In this document: positions 35,764-44,113 of the stretch, piece after piece | Position numbering within the stretch: position 1 is the first letter of the stretch | Layout: every line of letters starts with the position of its first letter | NCBI GenBank assembly: GCA_031553535.1 | Contig: JAVBLM010000005.1 | Location: 19,719-83,718, forward strand | Origin: JAIROC01 sp031553535 | Lineage (GTDB): Bacteria > Bacteroidota > Bacteroidia > Bacteroidales > WCHB1-69 | Direction of reading: 5' to 3' | Length of the DNA stretch: 64,000 nucleotides | Program-made: the position numbers and the translations under genes | Notes under the pieces: model-generated | Told to the model about the DNA's origin: nothing | What the model saw: the letters and a program-made list of their open reading frames with translations, nothing else | The model's database searches: none

Positions 35764-36190
35764 GTGTCTTTCAAATTCTCCTGAAAGAGTTTAAATGCTT
35801 TACATGCCTGTTTTCGATCCCGGACAGGCATTCGGGAAGTCCTGAAACCCTGTTTCCATTTCCAAACAAGGAATACTATAAGTGGAAAACCCTGTTTAAA
35901 AATCAAAACAGGGAATATCGCAGGTGGAAAACCCTGTTTGAAAATTTAAACAAGGAATATTATAGCTGGAAAACCCTGTTTGAAAACGAAAACAGGGAAT
36001 ATCATAACAAAGATCGCCTGTTTGAAAATGAAAACAGGGTCCATTACGACGAAGACTACTTGTTTAAAAATGAAAACAGGGTCTATTATGATGAAGACTA
36101 CCTGTTTGAAAATGGAAACAGGGTCTATAATAATGAAGAGTGCCTGTCTGAAAAGGGAAACAGGGTCTGTTACGATGGAAAGAGCCAGGG
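35764..36190. repeat. 42-bp hairpin tandem array B
   Basis: Units start at 35806, 35848, 35890, 35932, 35974, 36016, 36058, 36100 and 36142, all exactly 42 bases apart. A related unit lies in register at 35764. The hairpin is CCTGTTT/AAACAGG with a 9-10 base loop, followed by an 18-base A-rich linker. Paired changes keep the stem: GCCTGT/ACAGGC in the 35806 unit and TCTTTCA/TGAAAGA in the 35764 unit. Confidence 0.9.
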
Positions 36191-36237
36191 CAAAAACTGT
36201 TTGCCTGTATTTCTTTTCGTTCTTTTTTTTTATTATT

Positions 36238-36448
36238 AACAGAAGTTACGCAAGTGGAAAAGTTATAGTAACGCAATAGGCAGAAGGCAACAAGCAGAAA
36301 GGATAAAACCGATAAAATAGATAAAGCCGGTAAAACGGTAAAATTCAACATATAGAAAGTATCAAGGAATAACCAAATCAACAAGATAATAAATTGTTTC
36401 GCGAATGATAACTTCCTGTAACTTCATTTACCTTGCGTAACTTCTTTT
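36238..36448. repeat. Complete 211-bp dispersed element (MITE-like)
   Basis: Left end AACAGAAGTTACGCAAGT, right end the inverse with one change (CTTCTTTT instead of CTTCTGTT). The core includes GAAGGCAACAAGCAGAAAGG and ATAAAACCGATAAAATAGAT. Non-coding. No clear target duplication at this copy. Confidence 0.75.
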
Positions 36449-36511
36449 AATAAGTTGGTTTGTCGAAATATTTTGAAGATACAACGAAATAAAAGGCCGG
36501 AAAAAATGTTA

Positions 36512-36519
36512 TATCTTTG
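36512..36519 (+). promoter_or_regulatory. -7 element upstream of mltG
   Basis: TATCTTTG, 21 bases before the mltG start; a matching -33 element is not seen. Confidence 0.45.
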
Positions 36520-36539
36520 TAGAAACGAACGGATGTAAC

Positions 36540-37571
36540 ATGCGCAGGAAAGTAATAATAATAAGTGTGATACTTTTTCTTTTTTTAGTAGGAATAATCA
36601 CAGTGTATTTTGCTTATAAAATGGTCTTTACTAATAATATTTCTTCTGAAGCACCATCATACATATATATAAAGACGGGATCGACATACGACGGAGTAAT
36701 AGATATACTGAAAAAAGAGCATGTCGTGAAGGATTTGAAAACATTTCAATGGGTTTCAAAAGTGAAGGACTATCCCCAACGGGTAAAAGCCGGCCGATAT
36801 GCCGTAAAGCAAGGGATGAACAATAATGAACTGGTGAATATGCTTCGTTCCGGTAGACAAGAACCTGTCAACTTTACATTTAATAATGTAAGAACCAAAG
36901 AGCAATTTGTGCAGAAAGTATCCCAGCAGCTGGAGACCGGTTATGATGATCTTTTATCCCTTCTGGATGATGATAAAGAACTTGAAAAATACAATGTAAA
37001 CAAAGAAAATGTATTAATTCTTTTTATCCCGAACACATATCAATTCTGGTGGAATACATCTCCTGATGAGTTTATGCAAAGAATGTATAAGGAATATCAT
37101 ACGTTTTGGAATCAACAACGGATACAAAGGGCTAAGGATATAAATCTGTCACCAATCGAAGTTAGTATAATGGCATCTATTGTAGAGGAAGAGAATCATC
37201 GCGCAGATGAACAGGCAAGAATAGCCGGTGTATATATAAACCGGTTGAATAGAGGCATGCTTCTTCAGGCGGATCCTACTGTAAAATTTGCATTACAGGA
37301 TTTCGGTAGAAAAAGGTTGTTGTATGCCGATCTGGAAATTGATTCACCCTATAATACATATAAATATATGGGACTGCCTCCCGGGCCTATTCGAATTCCA
37401 AGTCCTGTAAGCATTGATAATGTACTAAATTATGAAAAACATAACTATATATTTATGTGTGCAAAAGAAGATTTTTCGGGATATCATAATTTTGCCGCTA
37501 CATCTGCCCAGCATGCAGCAAATGCAAGGAAATATCACGATGCACTTAACAGGAATAAAATAAAAAAATAA
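36540..37571 (+). CDS. mltG: Endolytic murein transglycosylase
   Basis: 343 residues. One N-terminal membrane anchor (about 5-28) precedes a LysM-like region and a YceG catalytic domain. The catalytic Glu lies in SIVEEENHRADEQ (about 213-225), followed by IAGVYINRL and LLQADPTVKFAL. It cleaves nascent glycan strands and so sets their length. Followed after 2 bases by the adenosyltransferase gene and then a lipid A deacylase-like gene. Confidence 0.92.
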   Translation: MRRKVIIISVILFLFLVGIITVYFAYKMVFTNNISSEAPSYIYIKTGSTYDGVIDILKKEHVVKDLKTFQWVSKVKDYPQRVKAGRYAVKQGMNNNELVNMLRSGRQEPVNFTFNNVRTKEQFVQKVSQQLETGYDDLLSLLDDDKELEKYNVNKENVLILFIPNTYQFWWNTSPDEFMQRMYKEYHTFWNQQRIQRAKDINLSPIEVSIMASIVEEENHRADEQARIAGVYINRLNRGMLLQADPTVKFALQDFGRKRLLYADLEIDSPYNTYKYMGLPPGPIRIPSPVSIDNVLNYEKHNYIFMCAKEDFSGYHNFAATSAQHAANARKYHDALNRNKIKK

Positions 37572-37573
37572 CC

Positions 37574-38119
37574 ATGGGTATATATACAAAAACAGGAGAC
37601 AAAGGAACCACCTCACTGATGAATGGAACAAGGGTACCTAAGAATCATATCCGGGTAGAAGCATATGGTACAATCGATGAATTGAATGCTCATATTGCTT
37701 TGCTGGAATCTATTATTGACGATGAAGCGGTAAAGAAAGATCTGCTTAAGATCGAAAATAACTTATTTATAATCCAGACACATCTGGCAATCGACCCTGA
37801 CAAAGAATGTTTTTTTAAAGTGCCGGATATTCAAAAGATTAATGTGAATGATCTGGAAAAGGATATCGATCGTATGAATGATCAGTTGGTGCCTATGAAA
37901 TCGTTTATTTTATTAGGCGGACATCCAACTATTGCCCAGTGCCACATAACAAGGTGTATATGCCGCCGGTCGGAACGAACATTAATTACCTTGTCCAGCG
38001 GATCATTTGTAAATTCGGAAATTTTATCTTATATTAACCGCTTGTCCGACTATTTATTTATCCTGGCGCGTTATACGGCAAAGATACTGGGAGTAAAAGA
38101 ACAGTCTGCACAGATATAA
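37574..38119 (+). CDS. PduO-type cob(I)alamin adenosyltransferase
   Basis: 181 residues, a five-helix bundle trimer family. The N-terminal ATP-binding loop is YTKTGDKGTTSL (about 4-15), then VEAYGTIDELNA, and the C-terminal RCICRRSERT with YINRLSDYLFILAR. It transfers adenosyl from ATP to cob(I)alamin and so can supply the cofactor for KamDE. Sandwiched between two envelope genes with very short gaps. Confidence 0.92.
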   Translation: MGIYTKTGDKGTTSLMNGTRVPKNHIRVEAYGTIDELNAHIALLESIIDDEAVKKDLLKIENNLFIIQTHLAIDPDKECFFKVPDIQKINVNDLEKDIDRMNDQLVPMKSFILLGGHPTIAQCHITRCICRRSERTLITLSSGSFVNSEILSYINRLSDYLFILARYTAKILGVKEQSAQI

Positions 38120-38169
38120 CCTTCCTTTTCAGATGGGAATGGCCTATGCTGGAGTCAGGAAATAATAAA

Positions 38170-39291
38170 ATGCATTTAACAAATAAGCCATATACTTATT
38201 TTGTTCAATCAGTATTATTCATACTGTTCTTTGTTCATTCTGTTAGTCTGTTCGGAAAGGATTCTACTTACAAAGCAAATTATTATGTTGAACCCATTCT
38301 CCGGATAGGACGGGTTATGGGTTATCCGGGGAACGTTTATTTATATAGCCCGGAAATCAGGTTCGGGAAACAAACATTAGGGGAAAAAGAGTGGGAGAGA
38401 GAGTATCATTATCCTCATTATGGGATCGCTTTCCGTTATGGTAGCTTTGATAATAATGCTTTCGGGAATAAACTGGCTGTTTATGGCTATATAAATTGTT
38501 CGTTTTTTGATTATAAGCGCTTATCATTGCATTATCAGCTCGGATTTGGGGTTGCCTATTGGTTTCGATGCTACGATTCCATATTGCATCCCGAAAGCAG
38601 ATACATCGGCAAACATTTCAATGCCTATATCGATTTGGAGCTGGGTGCCCAATACCAATTATCTCCGTCGTTTGATTTAATAATGAGTGCCGACTTTACA
38701 CATTCTTCCAATGGCGCTACCAAAATGCCTAACCTGGGAGTGAATGTTATTTCCGGACATGCAGGTCTTCGTTATCATATAAGTTCATCCCGATCTTATA
38801 TACACCCAATTGATTCGGTAGATTGTTTTTCTCCTCAGAATAATATATACTTTTTTATTGCACCCGCTTTTCGCCAGTCGAAAGAGAGTTATGGTAATTA
38901 TTTTGCCGGAACCTTTCAGATAGGATATATGCGTCGGTTTCATCCTAAATTCCGGTATGGAGGAGGTATAGATATTATGTACAGCGAAGAATTACGAAAT
39001 TATTTACCCCTTGAACAACGTTCGCAGATGAAATATATAAGCCAGGCTTTATTTGCTTCTTTTGAAGTGCTGTATAATCGTGTTGTTTTGCATGTAGCAT
39101 TGGCGTCTTATCTTCACCGGGCATTCGATTTTTATGAATTTTATTATGAGCGGGCAGGGGTGAAATTATTATTAGGAAGACAATACAATCATTTTGCCGG
39201 AATTTCAATAAAAGCACATGGGGGTGTTGCCGATTATATTGAATGGACATACGGTTATCAGTTCCTGACCTGGAGTAAAAAAGAAAAATAA
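38170..39291 (+). CDS. Acyloxyacyl hydrolase (PagL-like lipid A 3-O-deacylase)
   Basis: About 373 residues from the ATG at 38170; an in-frame ATG at 38146 would add 8 residues before the signal peptide. The signal sequence ends near SLFGK. The barrel region holds the PagL-type catalytic stretch FTHSSNGATKMPNLGVN with His-Ser and the conserved SNG. It would deacylate lipid A in the outer membrane. C-terminal half is an extra beta-rich part, longer than Pseudomonas PagL. Confidence 0.78.
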   Translation: MHLTNKPYTYFVQSVLFILFFVHSVSLFGKDSTYKANYYVEPILRIGRVMGYPGNVYLYSPEIRFGKQTLGEKEWEREYHYPHYGIAFRYGSFDNNAFGNKLAVYGYINCSFFDYKRLSLHYQLGFGVAYWFRCYDSILHPESRYIGKHFNAYIDLELGAQYQLSPSFDLIMSADFTHSSNGATKMPNLGVNVISGHAGLRYHISSSRSYIHPIDSVDCFSPQNNIYFFIAPAFRQSKESYGNYFAGTFQIGYMRRFHPKFRYGGGIDIMYSEELRNYLPLEQRSQMKYISQALFASFEVLYNRVVLHVALASYLHRAFDFYEFYYERAGVKLLLGRQYNHFAGISIKAHGGVADYIEWTYGYQFLTWSKKEK

Positions 39292-39301
39292 TATCCTCTA
39301 T

Positions 39302-39550
39302 AACAGAAGTTACGCAAGTGGAGAAGTTATAGTAACGCAACATGCAGAAGGCAACAAGCAGAAAGGATAAAACCGATGAAATAGATAAAGTCGATAAAAG
39401 CAAATATCATTTACTTGTTCACTCATTTACTCATTCGCTTATTTTCTTATTCACTCGTCATACAAAAATCAGAAAGGAATAATCGACTCAACAGTTAAAT
39501 AACTAAATTATAACTTCCTGTAACTTCATTTAACTTGCGTAACTTCTGTT
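39302..39550. repeat. Complete 249-bp dispersed element (MITE-like)
   Basis: Perfect 18-bp terminal inverted repeats AACAGAAGTTACGCAAGT at both ends, flanked on each side by CTAT (39298-39301 and 39551-39554), a possible 4-bp target duplication. The core matches the copy at 36238-36448. No reading frame of note. Confidence 0.82.
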
Positions 39551-39581
39551 CTATAAATTCAAAATTATAAATTATAAAAGA

Positions 39582-39615
39582 CTGCGGAACAGTTTGCCCG
39601 GCGAAGTCAAATCTG
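39582..39615. repeat. 34-bp repeat, copy 1
   Basis: Matches 53981-54014 at 30 of 34 positions (CTGCGGAAC.GTT.GC.CGG and then CGAAG.CAAATCTG). Both copies lie beside a dispersed element. Confidence 0.75.
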
Positions 39616-39734
39616 TCTGATCTATGTCATCTGCGTGCCGGATACCTCTTTCGTTATTCTCTTATTTATAATGCACAAGCAAATAAGCAAATCAACGGGA
39701 TTCCTATACCTCAAAATAAGATTTAGCTCTTCGA

Positions 39735-40406
39735 TCAGAACTGTATAATAAAAGCATCAGGAATATATTGCCGATAATATTTTAAATATGTTGATGCTTG
39801 TTCTTTCGATGTGAAGTTTCCTATGAAATATTTATAGTATTTCTCGGTTTTTTGTTCCAGAATGATATGCTCGTTTTGCAAATGTACAAGTTTGGCAATG
39901 TCATTCTTCTTCTGCATTGTATTTGACGCAGATATTTGGATATAATATGATTCTTTTTGTAAAGTATCTATATCCGGACGATTCTGCCGGACAATATAAT
40001 TCCGTGCAGGAGAGGTTATTTTCTGAACAATTCCTTTCTTGTTTTCATACATTAATGCGGATTCTCCCCAGAGAATGACATCCGGAAGAGAATCTGTTTT
40101 GCAGACAAATTTGAATGCCAGTGTATCAATAGATGGATAATTAGAACTTATTAATGTTAAAATATTATTAGCTGTATCCCAGAGCAAAAACTCAGAGGGA
40201 AGATTCGTTAGCGTTGCTTTAGGATGTAATCGTTGCTGAAAACGCACACGTCCGCCATCGGGAATGTTTACCAGGGAAATAAAAGTTGTTATTTCATTTG
40301 TTATGGTATCCATTCTTGCGAATGAGATAATTTCTTGTCCGTAAGAATCGGTTGTTGTCTTGTAAAATAATATAAGAAAAAGAAAAACTTTATATGCTCT
40401 TTTCAT
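39735..40406 (-). CDS. Secreted protein with C-terminal SPOR-like domain
   Basis: 223 residues with a signal peptide ending DSYGQ. A beta-sandwich region (about 25-140, with NIPDGGRVRFQQRL) precedes an SPOR-like domain (about 152-223: YYIQISAS... YYKYFIGNFTSKEQASTYLKYYR). SPOR domains bind denuded peptidoglycan, so a septal or cell-wall role is likely. It starts 2 bases after rfbB stops. Confidence 0.72.
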   Translation of the reverse strand: MKRAYKVFLFLILFYKTTTDSYGQEIISFARMDTITNEITTFISLVNIPDGGRVRFQQRLHPKATLTNLPSEFLLWDTANNILTLISSNYPSIDTLAFKFVCKTDSLPDVILWGESALMYENKKGIVQKITSPARNYIVRQNRPDIDTLQKESYYIQISASNTMQKKNDIAKLVHLQNEHIILEQKTEKYYKYFIGNFTSKEQASTYLKYYRQYIPDAFIIQF

Positions 40407-40408
40407 TA

Positions 40409-41461
40409 TTAGCGATTCCCATACATCTTTTCGTAATAATTTTGATAGTTGCCCGAGGTGACGTTATTCAGCCATTGCTCATTGGATAAATACCATCTTA
40501 CCGTAAGCCGGAATCCATCCGTGAATTTAATGGAAGGTTCCCAACCTAATTCCTTTTTGATTTTAGAGGCATCGATGGCATATCGTAAATCATGGCCGGC
40601 ACGATCTTTTACATATGTGATTAAGGACAGCGATGTTCCTTTAGGACGCTCCAACTCCTCATCCATGATTTCAATAAGATTATGGATTAAATCAATATTC
40701 TTCCATTCGTTATTGCCCCCGATGTTGTATGTTTCCCCGTTCTTTCCTTTATGAAAAACAAGGTCAATAGCTTTTGCATGGTCTTCAACATAGAGCCAGT
40801 CCCTTACATTCAGCCCTTTGCCGTATACGGGCAAGGCTTTATTATGTAATATATTATTAATGAATAAAGGAATAAGTTTCTCTGGAAACTGATACGGGCC
40901 ATAATTATTGGAACAATTGGTAATAACATTAGGCATTCCAAACGTGTCGTAGTAAGCACGCACCAGATGATCGGAACTTGCCTTTGAGGCAGAGTAGGGG
41001 CTATGCGGATCATAAGGGGTCTTTTCGGTAAAAGAGCCATCCTCGCCCAACGAACCGTATACTTCATCGGTGGAAATATGGTAGAAACGTTTGTTTTCCA
41101 GATTATCTTTCCATGTATAACGGGCGGCATTTAATAGATTTGCAGTTCCAACAATATTGGTATATATAAAATCCAATGGTGAGATAATAGATCTATCCAC
41201 ATGCGATTCTGCGGCAAGATGGATAACTCCATCAAATTGATGTTGTTCAAAGATCTGATTAATGAATTCAGTATCTACAATATCCCCTTTGATAAAGGTA
41301 TAATTATCTTTATTCTCAATATCTCTTAGGTTTTCCAGATTACCGGCATATGTCAATTTATCTAAATTGAATATTTGATAATCGTTATACTTGGTTACGA
41401 ACAAACGCACAACATGGGAACCGATGAAACCGGCCCCTCCGGTAATTAATATTTTCTTCAT
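40409..41461 (-). CDS. rfbB: dTDP-glucose 4,6-dehydratase
   Basis: 350 residues, extended SDR. GGAGFIGSH (about 7-15) binds NAD, STDEVYG holds the catalytic Thr-Asp-Glu, and YSASKASSDH supplies Tyr and Lys. It makes dTDP-4-keto-6-deoxyglucose for rhamnose and related deoxysugars in surface polysaccharide. No rfbA, C or D gene lies beside it. Confidence 0.93.
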   Translation of the reverse strand: MKKILITGGAGFIGSHVVRLFVTKYNDYQIFNLDKLTYAGNLENLRDIENKDNYTFIKGDIVDTEFINQIFEQHQFDGVIHLAAESHVDRSIISPLDFIYTNIVGTANLLNAARYTWKDNLENKRFYHISTDEVYGSLGEDGSFTEKTPYDPHSPYSASKASSDHLVRAYYDTFGMPNVITNCSNNYGPYQFPEKLIPLFINNILHNKALPVYGKGLNVRDWLYVEDHAKAIDLVFHKGKNGETYNIGGNNEWKNIDLIHNLIEIMDEELERPKGTSLSLITYVKDRAGHDLRYAIDASKIKKELGWEPSIKFTDGFRLTVRWYLSNEQWLNNVTSGNYQNYYEKMYGNR

Positions 41462-41466
41462 ATGAA

Positions 41467-42204
41467 TTATTTTGTTTCGAAATTTAAACGAACGGTAATA
41501 CTTGCTGTTTTATCTTTTGATTTTGTATTAAAGGCTCCTCCCCAGGAATAATCCTCATTAGAGTTTTGTGCAGTGATCTGAAAAATACCCAAATTGGCAT
41601 AGAGTAATTTTCCAAGATTCGCTTTTGCACTGTGAGCGATTTTCTCTGCTCTGATACGTCCGTCCGCAGTTGCTTCTTCTACTAACTCTAATTTTAAGTC
41701 GGATAGTTTTGTGTAGAAAAAGTCAGGGGAATCGCTGGTTAGTTCAACACCCATATCAATCAGTTCGGATACTTCGCGGGATATTTTTTCTATCCTGTCA
41801 ATATCTTGAGATGAAATATTTACTTCCTGGCGTAATTCATATCCTACAAATTTACGATTGTATCGTCCTTTGTCATCGTAAGATCCATCATATACTTTTT
41901 CGATCTGCACAGAACTGAATACCATTTCGTTTTCTTTGATTCCTTTTTTTAAAAGGTATTCTTTTACAAGTATCTCATCTGTTTTCAATCGTTTAAACGC
42001 TTCTTTCATATCTACATTTTGTTTAGAAAAAGATCCGTTCCAAACAATTAAATCTGCAGTGAAGTTTCGCTCTGCCTTACCGGTAACTTCTATTTTTTTG
42101 GGGATTCTTCCTTTGGTTTTATAAGCATCCGATACCAGTATTGCGGAAATAACAATCGCAATTGAAATAATTGATATTGAAATTATTTTATCTGTACTTT
42201 TCAT
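41467..42204 (-). CDS. SIMPL-domain (DUF541) membrane-anchored protein
   Basis: About 245 residues. An N-terminal membrane segment or uncleaved signal (about 6-24) is followed by the SIMPL domain (IEVTGKAERNFTADLIVW at its start). Periplasmic, function poorly known. The longer start at 42240 is rejected because the promoter -7 element (42230-42237) would lie inside it; MKSTDK at 42204 is the likely start. Confidence 0.82.
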   Translation of the reverse strand: MKSTDKIISISIISIAIVISAILVSDAYKTKGRIPKKIEVTGKAERNFTADLIVWNGSFSKQNVDMKEAFKRLKTDEILVKEYLLKKGIKENEMVFSSVQIEKVYDGSYDDKGRYNRKFVGYELRQEVNISSQDIDRIEKISREVSELIDMGVELTSDSPDFFYTKLSDLKLELVEEATADGRIRAEKIAHSAKANLGKLLYANLGIFQITAQNSNEDYSWGGAFNTKSKDKTASITVRLNFETK

Positions 42205-42229
42205 TTTTGTGGGCTTTAAAATTATTTTA

Positions 42230-42237
42230 CAAAAATA
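42230..42237 (-). promoter_or_regulatory. -7 element of the SIMPL gene
   Basis: TATTTTTG on the minus strand, 26 bases before the chosen start; it decides the start codon. Confidence 0.5.
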
Positions 42238-42433
42238 CAATTTTATCTGCTAGGATAAAAGTATATCTAATTTGATTATTTCTCTTATTGGTAATAAAAA
42301 CGAAAGAAGTTCGGCATTTGTTGCCTTAATTACTTTATCTTATCAATAATGTATTTATATTGATTAAAATGCTGCTGATTGTTATAATTAAAAAACACTT
42401 ATTTTTATGCAATAAATGAAGTATGTTTTCTGT

Positions 42434-42441
42434 TACTTTTG
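42434..42441 (+). promoter_or_regulatory. -7 element of the first tonB-like gene
   Basis: TACTTTTG on the + strand, 39 bases before the ATG at 42480. It lies downstream of the upstream in-frame ATG at 42423 and so rules that start out. Confidence 0.55.
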
Positions 42442-42479
42442 TAAGGATTCCATTTATAAACCTTTTAATACTAAATATC

Positions 42480-43160
42480 ATGGAACGGAAAAAATCAAAA
42501 AAAGCAGATCTGGAATGGAGAAAGTCTTCATTCTTTCAAGTAGGTGTTATTGTATCCCTCTCACTGGTTTTGATGGCTTTTGAATTTATCGGCACGAATG
42601 AAAAAACCAGTACGATTAATTTTTCCAGAATGGAAATAGATGAAGATATAATTGTGATTCCAACAAAAATCGATCCGGAATTGCCAAAGCCTAAACCGGC
42701 TCCCAGTACGATTTTGGATATCGTCAAAACAAACGATATTATAGAATATCTTCCTATTGATGTAACTGTAAACCCCGGAGATGAAATGGATGAATATTTT
42801 GACATTGACGAACCAGAAGATAAGAACAATGTGAATTCTGCCGATATTGTATACGATATGGCAGGAGTTTCCCCTTCTTTTGTTGGCGGCGATAATGCTC
42901 TTTTGAAATTTTTGTCGGATAATATAGTATATCCAAAAGTTGCTCGTGATGCGGGTATATATGGAAAAGTTATTGTATCTTTTGTGGTAAGTTTGGATGG
43001 CAGCATAAATGATATAAAGATTGTTAGAGGAGCAGCACCCAGTTTAAATGAAGAAGCAATGCGGGTGGTGAACTTAATGCCTAAATGGATACCCGGAAGA
43101 CAAGGAAATAAAGTAGTAAAAGTGAGATATATGTTACCGATAGAATTTTCACTTTATTAG
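42480..43160 (+). CDS. TonB-family energy transducer
   Basis: 226 residues from ATG 42480. A short basic cytoplasmic start (ERKKSKKADLEWRKSSFFQ) precedes one membrane segment (about 22-40), a periplasmic linker with a KPKPAPS stretch, and a TonB_C domain (about 140-226: FVGGDNALLKFLSDNIVYP, then LMPKWIPGRQ). It couples the inner-membrane proton-motive force to outer-membrane transporters. Tandem with a close paralog. Confidence 0.88.
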   Translation: MERKKSKKADLEWRKSSFFQVGVIVSLSLVLMAFEFIGTNEKTSTINFSRMEIDEDIIVIPTKIDPELPKPKPAPSTILDIVKTNDIIEYLPIDVTVNPGDEMDEYFDIDEPEDKNNVNSADIVYDMAGVSPSFVGGDNALLKFLSDNIVYPKVARDAGIYGKVIVSFVVSLDGSINDIKIVRGAAPSLNEEAMRVVNLMPKWIPGRQGNKVVKVRYMLPIEFSLY

Positions 43161-43312
43161 TTCTTTAAATCCGGATTTTTCTAATACAATAACAGTTGAT
43201 TTGTAATTATCAGATTTGATGTTGTATAAATGCCGGGTGTAGAACTATTATAATATAGCTTATTTTGGGATTATTTTTTAAATAAGGGTAATAATTGCAT
43301 TAAAATTAATGT

Positions 43313-43320
43313 TATCTTTG
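43313..43320 (+). promoter_or_regulatory. -7 element of the second tonB-like gene
   Basis: TATCTTTG, 46 bases before the start codon at 43367. Confidence 0.5.
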
Positions 43321-43366
43321 CAAATAGTAAATTAATATAGGAACTAAATCAAAGAATAAAAAGGAT

Positions 43367-44047
43367 ATGGAACTCAAAAAATCAGTAAAGGCCGATTTGG
43401 AGTGGAAAAAGCCAACATTTTTTCAAATAGGACTTGTTGTTTCACTTTTATTAGTTTATATGGCTTTCGAGCTTGTTGGTGCAAGAGAAAGTACGGAGAC
43501 AATGATGGTTGGAGTGACGCAAGTTATTGAAGAAGAAAAGGTTATTCAGACAGAGCAACCTAAGGAGGCTCCGCCACCACCACCGGAACAAATGAGCCAG
43601 ACAATTATAGAAGTAATATCCGATGATATTAAAGTAGCGGATTTTACAATAGATGCGGAATCAGATGAACATATGCAGGTAGAGGAAGTTGCATTTGTAG
43701 AAGATACAAAGGAAGAAGTTGTTAAAGAAGCTGAGATTTTTGTTGTAGTTGAAGAAAATCCTGAATTTCCTGGCGGAGATGCAGCTCGTATGCAGTTTTT
43801 ACGTGACAATATAGAATATCCAAGGGTAGCTCGTGAAACCGGCTTGGAAGGGCGTGTGGTTGTAGGTTTTGTAGTAGAGCCTGACGGACGTCTTACTAAT
43901 TTCAAGGTAATCAGAGGAAGAGCACCTTCTTTAGACGATGAAGCACTCCGGGTGGCTAAGTTGATGCCGAAATGGAAACCGGGGAAACAACGTGGTAAAA
44001 CAGTACGTGTGCAATATCAGATGCCTATAACATTTACATTGTACTAA
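43367..44047 (+). CDS. TonB-family energy transducer (tandem paralog)
   Basis: 226 residues, same plan as the preceding gene: basic start MELKKSVKADLEWKKPTFFQ, one membrane segment, a spacer with PPPPPE (about 67-72), then TonB_C (FPGGDAARMQFLRDNIEYP ... LMPKWKPGKQ). The two share the start motif KADLEW and clearly arose by duplication. Own promoter; terminator follows at 44066-44097. Confidence 0.9.
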   Translation: MELKKSVKADLEWKKPTFFQIGLVVSLLLVYMAFELVGARESTETMMVGVTQVIEEEKVIQTEQPKEAPPPPPEQMSQTIIEVISDDIKVADFTIDAESDEHMQVEEVAFVEDTKEEVVKEAEIFVVVEENPEFPGGDAARMQFLRDNIEYPRVARETGLEGRVVVGFVVEPDGRLTNFKVIRGRAPSLDDEALRVAKLMPKWKPGKQRGKTVRVQYQMPITFTLY

Positions 44048-44065
44048 ACATAAAAGAATTGAATG

Positions 44066-44097
44066 AAAGAGGCTGTTGTAAGATAGCCTCTTTTTTT
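44066..44097 (+). terminator. Rho-independent terminator after the second tonB-like gene
   Basis: Stem AGAGGCT/AGCCTCT (44068-44074, 44085-44091) followed by a run of Ts. Confidence 0.82.
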
Positions 44098-44113
44098 ACA
44101 TGATTTATATCAC

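Larger units (their letters stand above)
35187..36539. other. 1.35-kb repeat-rich region without a convincing gene
   Basis: Contains an inverse-orientation end of the dispersed element (35301-35337), an inverted CGTCAT-type pair (35530-35612), the 42-bp array B (35764-36190) and a complete dispersed element (36238-36448). Open frames here lie within repeats and are not called. Confidence 0.8.
39292..39734. other. Intergenic region made of repeats
   Basis: Holds the complete dispersed element (39302-39550) and one copy of a 34-bp repeat (39582-39615). No gene seen. Confidence 0.75.

Noticed and set aside
35806..36190. CRISPR array
   Set aside because: The period is regular, but the whole unit repeats and there are no unique spacers of constant length between identical repeats; no cas genes are in the window.
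35374..36384. Several open frames in the region before mltG
   Set aside because: They lie in the inverted CGTCAT-type repeat, array B and the dispersed element; codons follow the repeat units, with no domain or start signal.
42423..42479. N-terminal extension of the first tonB-like gene
   Set aside because: The promoter -7 element at 42434-42441 lies within it, and the family start (basic KADLEW segment) begins at 42480.
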